The position numbers were made by a program, and so were the translations under genes. From positions 62,001 through 126,000 of the forward strand of contig WPHV01000012.1 of the NCBI GenBank assembly GCA_009744235.1: DNA of 64,000 nt, in the 5' to 3' direction. The DNA is from Gillisella vitis (GTDB taxonomy: Bacteria > Pseudomonadota > Alphaproteobacteria > Rhizobiales > Rhizobiaceae). Shown here one piece after another: positions 61,673-64,000 of the stretch (position 1 is its first letter; every line of letters begins with the position of its first letter). A model generated the notes under the pieces. That model searched no databases. It was not told where the DNA came from and saw only the letters and a program-made list of their open reading frames with translations.

Positions 61673-62019
61673 GACAATCCTATTCATCCAAAATATCAAT
61701 AGCATCGTGCGGAGACTTGAACATGCACGACGCTGTTGGTTTTTATTTTCCCATCGGATTTTTCAAAATCCGGTTCCCGCTTTTCGGCCAGATGCCATAG
61801 AACAGATGAATTTTTATAAGAAACGCTGCCGCACCGTTGGTTGAAGCGCCGTTTCTTCTGGAAAAGCCATTGTTTCGCCGCAGGGTTTGTGCAATCGATC
61901 CTGCAATAAAGCATTTTCTGCAAAGGTGCGGTGCGGCTTTGTGGTGGAAATGCCTGGAAGTAAAAAGGGGGCATTCTGCGCTTCACTTGGAAGCGGGAAT
62001 TCTCCAATATGCTGTGCCC

Positions 62020-62066
62020 GCTGCATAATTGTTTGAATCAATGCTGATTTAAGAAATTATGCAGCA
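62020..62066. repeat. RIME-like palindromic element, decayed copy 3
   Basis: Outer arms ctgcataatt (62021-62030) and aattatgcag (62055-62064) match the first hairpin of copies 1 and 2, but the inner arms have diverged (gtttgaatca against tgatttaaga) and the second hairpin is absent. It lies about 110 bases upstream of the surA-like gene. Confidence 0.7.
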
Positions 62067-62176
62067 GAGTTTACCAGGAAAAAAGCATGCGTGTTTTTAA
62101 CGGTAGACCCTGAACACGATAATTCAGAGGGTGCCGCGCGCCATTGGATCGCTGCGGCATGGGAAAAGGACAGGTG

Positions 62177-63124
62177 ATGACCTTGAGCAATAAAACTTTG
62201 CGCGCCGCTGTTGTTGCAACGGTGGCTTTGGTTTGCGTGACAGGCTTTGCGCCAGCAACGATCACTCCAGCTCTGGCCGATACCGGCGTGGCTGTCGTCG
62301 TCAATAAAACCGCGATTACCAATACCGATTTGGCACGGCGGATTGCCTTCCTCAAACTTCGCCACGAGACCGGCGACGTCGCTAAAAAGGCCCGTCAGGA
62401 ATTGATCGACGAGCAGCTGAAACGCCAGGAAATCGCCCGGGTTGGAATGTCCGTCAGCACCATGGATGTCGACCAGGCTTTTGGACGGTTCGCCGCTTCC
62501 AACAAACTGTCAACGCAGCAGATGGGCCAGATCCTCGACAAGGCAGGCGTCGGCGTTGAGCACTTCAAAGCCTATATTGCCGTGCAGATGAGCTGGCCGC
62601 GACTGGTCAACGCACGCTATGCGTCCCGCTCGAAGATGAGCAATCAGGACATGGTCACCCGTCTGCTTGAAAACAAGCAAAAGCCAGTGACGACGGAATA
62701 CACCCTGAAACAGGTTATTTTCGTGGTTCCCGTTGCCAAACGCGCCACCTTGACCGCCAAGCGCAAGGCAGAGGCCGAAGCCTCCCGCGCCAAATTTCCC
62801 GGCTGCGACCAGGCCATGGATTTTGCCAAGAACTATCTCGACGTATCGATCCGCGACCTCGGCCGGGTGATGAAGCCTGAATTGCCTGACGACTGGAAGC
62901 CTTTGATCGAGGGCGCCAACGGCACCACCACGGGCACGCGTGTCACCGAACGCGGAATTGAATATCTGGCGATCTGCAATCAGAAGCAGGTCTCCGACGA
63001 TCTGGCCGCCGAAGCGGTTTTCAAGGCCGAAGATATCGGCAAGGAAGACAAATCCAAAGGCGATCCGAACTCCGAAAAATACCTGACCGAACTGCGCTCC
63101 AAGGCCCAGATCATCAATCGTTGA
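62177..63124 (+). CDS. SurA-like periplasmic chaperone
   Basis: 315 residues. A signal peptide (to about residue 34, ATITPALA) is followed by a SurA N-terminal-like region: VVVNKTAITNTDLARRIAFLKL and QELIDEQLKRQEI. A following section (TTEYTLKQVIFVVP) resembles the parvulin fold, but the catalytic motif is not convincing, so peptidyl-prolyl isomerase activity is unclear. It probably helps fold outer-membrane proteins such as LptD, encoded upstream. ATG 62177 follows an agga site and begins the signal peptide; an earlier ATG at 62144 is less likely. pdxA follows after eight bases. Confidence 0.85.
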   Translation: MTLSNKTLRAAVVATVALVCVTGFAPATITPALADTGVAVVVNKTAITNTDLARRIAFLKLRHETGDVAKKARQELIDEQLKRQEIARVGMSVSTMDVDQAFGRFAASNKLSTQQMGQILDKAGVGVEHFKAYIAVQMSWPRLVNARYASRSKMSNQDMVTRLLENKQKPVTTEYTLKQVIFVVPVAKRATLTAKRKAEAEASRAKFPGCDQAMDFAKNYLDVSIRDLGRVMKPELPDDWKPLIEGANGTTTGTRVTERGIEYLAICNQKQVSDDLAAEAVFKAEDIGKEDKSKGDPNSEKYLTELRSKAQIINR

Positions 63125-63132
63125 GCATCATC

Positions 63133-64000
63133 ATGTCGGATACCAGCCAGCGTCTTCCCCTCGCCTTGACCCAAGGCGATCCAGCGGGGATCGGCCCGGA
63201 TATCGCCTTGGTGGCATGGACAAAGCGCAAGGCGCTTGACCTGCCGCCATTCCTGTTTCTGGGCGATCCAGCCGTGCTGAAAAGCCGTGCCAGACAGCTG
63301 GGGCTGGATATTGCCTTTAAGGAAACCGGGGCAGAGGATGCGGCAGAGGTTTTCGAAACCGCGTTTCCAGTTCTGCCGATCCCTGTTGGTATCGATGTCG
63401 TGGCTGGCGAGCCGCATGTTGCAACCGCGCGCTCGACGATAGCAGCCATTGAAATGGCGGTCGATCTTTGCCTGAAAGGCCAGGCTGGCGCTGTCGTGAC
63501 CAATCCCGTCGCCAAATCCGTGCTCTATGAAGGCGGTTTTGGGTTTCCCGGTCATACCGAGTTTTTGGCCGCTCTTGCCGAAAAGGCCACAGGCCACCCA
63601 GTCATGCCTGTCATGATGCTGGCCGGAGCGCAATTGCGGGCAATTCCAGTCACAATCCACATGCCGCTAAGCGCGGTGGCGCCAGCGCTGAGCGAAGAGT
63701 TGATCATTCGCACCTGCCGGATCACCCATGCCGACCTGCGCGACAAATTTGGTATTGCCGAGCCTCGGCTCGCCGTTGCGGGGCTCAATCCGCATGCTGG
63801 CGAAGGCGGCGCGATGGGCCGCGAAGACGACGAGATCATAGCACCGGCTCTCAAGATCCTGCGCGCAGAAGGAATCGACGCCTTCGGGCCGCTGCCTGCC
63901 GACACCATGTTTCATGAGGAAGCGCGCAGCCGCTACGACGTCGCGATCTGCATGTATCACGATCAGGCGCTGATACCGGTCAAGACCCTGGATTTCGACG
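63133..64000 (+). CDS. pdxA: 4-hydroxythreonine-4-phosphate dehydrogenase, 5' part
   Basis: The first 289 residues of PdxA, cut by the window end. The enzyme oxidises 4-phosphohydroxy-L-threonine in vitamin B6 synthesis. The N-terminal LALTQGDPAGIGPDIALVAW, TNPVAKSVL, GFPGHTEFLAAL and MYHDQALIPVKTLDFD segments are typical, and the metal-binding His residues lie in GHTEF, in the following THADL region and in MYHDQ. ATG 63133 follows the SurA-like gene by eight bases, as in other proteobacteria (surA-pdxA-ksgA). The C-terminus lies outside the window. Confidence 0.95.
   Translation, partial: MSDTSQRLPLALTQGDPAGIGPDIALVAWTKRKALDLPPFLFLGDPAVLKSRARQLGLDIAFKETGAEDAAEVFETAFPVLPIPVGIDVVAGEPHVATARSTIAAIEMAVDLCLKGQAGAVVTNPVAKSVLYEGGFGFPGHTEFLAALAEKATGHPVMPVMMLAGAQLRAIPVTIHMPLSAVAPALSEELIIRTCRITHADLRDKFGIAEPRLAVAGLNPHAGEGGAMGREDDEIIAPALKILRAEGIDAFGPLPADTMFHEEARSRYDVAICMYHDQALIPVKTLDFD

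Larger units (their letters stand above)
61624..62176. other. Intergenic region lptD-surA with hairpin and RIME-like relic
   Basis: About 550 bases. A strong stem gcccgctg / cagcgggc at 61643-61672 follows lptD but has no T-tract after it. A decayed RIME-like copy is at 62020-62066. The surA ribosome binding site lies at its right end. Nothing else looks like a gene, although small frames are open on the minus strand. Confidence 0.5.

Noticed and set aside
1..64000. tRNA, rRNA, CRISPR array, insertion sequence, prophage
   Set aside because: I looked for tRNA-like cloverleaf segments, repeat-spacer arrays, transposase-like proteins and terminal repeats and saw none; short RNAs could be missed by eye.

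Overview
The window reads as a chromosome segment of a Rhizobiaceae alphaproteobacterium, closest in feel to Agrobacterium/Allorhizobium (an Allorhizobium vitis-like genome would fit). The grounds are dense GC-rich coding, rhizobial families (HdaA, a BigR/Blh sulfide operon, an MntR/MntH pair, an Omp25-like barrel, DUF2891, Rsm22), gene order (SDR-uvrC-pgsA-moaD-moaE; lptF-lptG-lptD-surA-pdxA) and three intergenic palindromic elements of the rhizobial RIME type. This identification is inference from memory of these families; no search was run. I see no rRNA, tRNA, CRISPR array, insertion sequence or prophage. Most genes are housekeeping or common accessory functions.

Region 1 (1-7.9 kb): the 3' end of hemB, an RDD membrane protein and the leucyl-transferase bpt, then a small signalling block. 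The block holds a GAF/degenerate-GGDEF/EAL protein, an unusual SAM methyltransferase and a membrane GGDEF-EAL protein. Region 2 (8-24.8 kb): parC, an unknown exported protein, a FUSC-type membrane protein, aspS, an MFS transporter, a Tat-exported multicopper oxidase, and a tightly coupled run rnd-GNAT-Rsm22-DUF2891. This is followed by divergent mntH/mntR, with palindromes between them, and ppx. Region 3 (24.9-38.8 kb): ppk, hdaA and an AI-2E-type permease on the minus strand; purM-purN on plus; a five-gene overlapping sulfide/persulfide operon (blh-bigR-two YeeE-like genes-TauE-like gene) behind a perfect AT-rich palindrome; a molybdopterin oxidoreductase coupled to a Nudix hydrolase; rlmJ; and a glutathione S-transferase.

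Region 4 (38.8-45.5 kb): an outer-membrane barrel, the SDR-uvrC pair, pgsA-moaD-moaE, ndk and a second GST. Region 5 (45.5-55.8 kb) is the most accessory part. It has two tandem paralogues of an unassigned, possibly RhiA-like family, a divergent Crp/Fnr regulator, a secreted trypsin-like protease, an ABC-F ATPase, a methyl-accepting chemotaxis protein, holC and pepA. Region 6 (55.9-64 kb): a PAP2 phosphatase with a non-standard catalytic motif, then the outer-membrane assembly block lptF-lptG-lptD, a SurA-like chaperone and the 5' part of pdxA, cut by the window end.

The observations I would follow first are the tandem RhiA-like paralogues beside their own regulator, the methyltransferase set between two cyclic-di-GMP proteins, the nested-hairpin indel among the RIME-like repeats, and the PAP2 phosphatase with Glu in place of the usual motif His. 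I did not find a clearly new multi-gene system.
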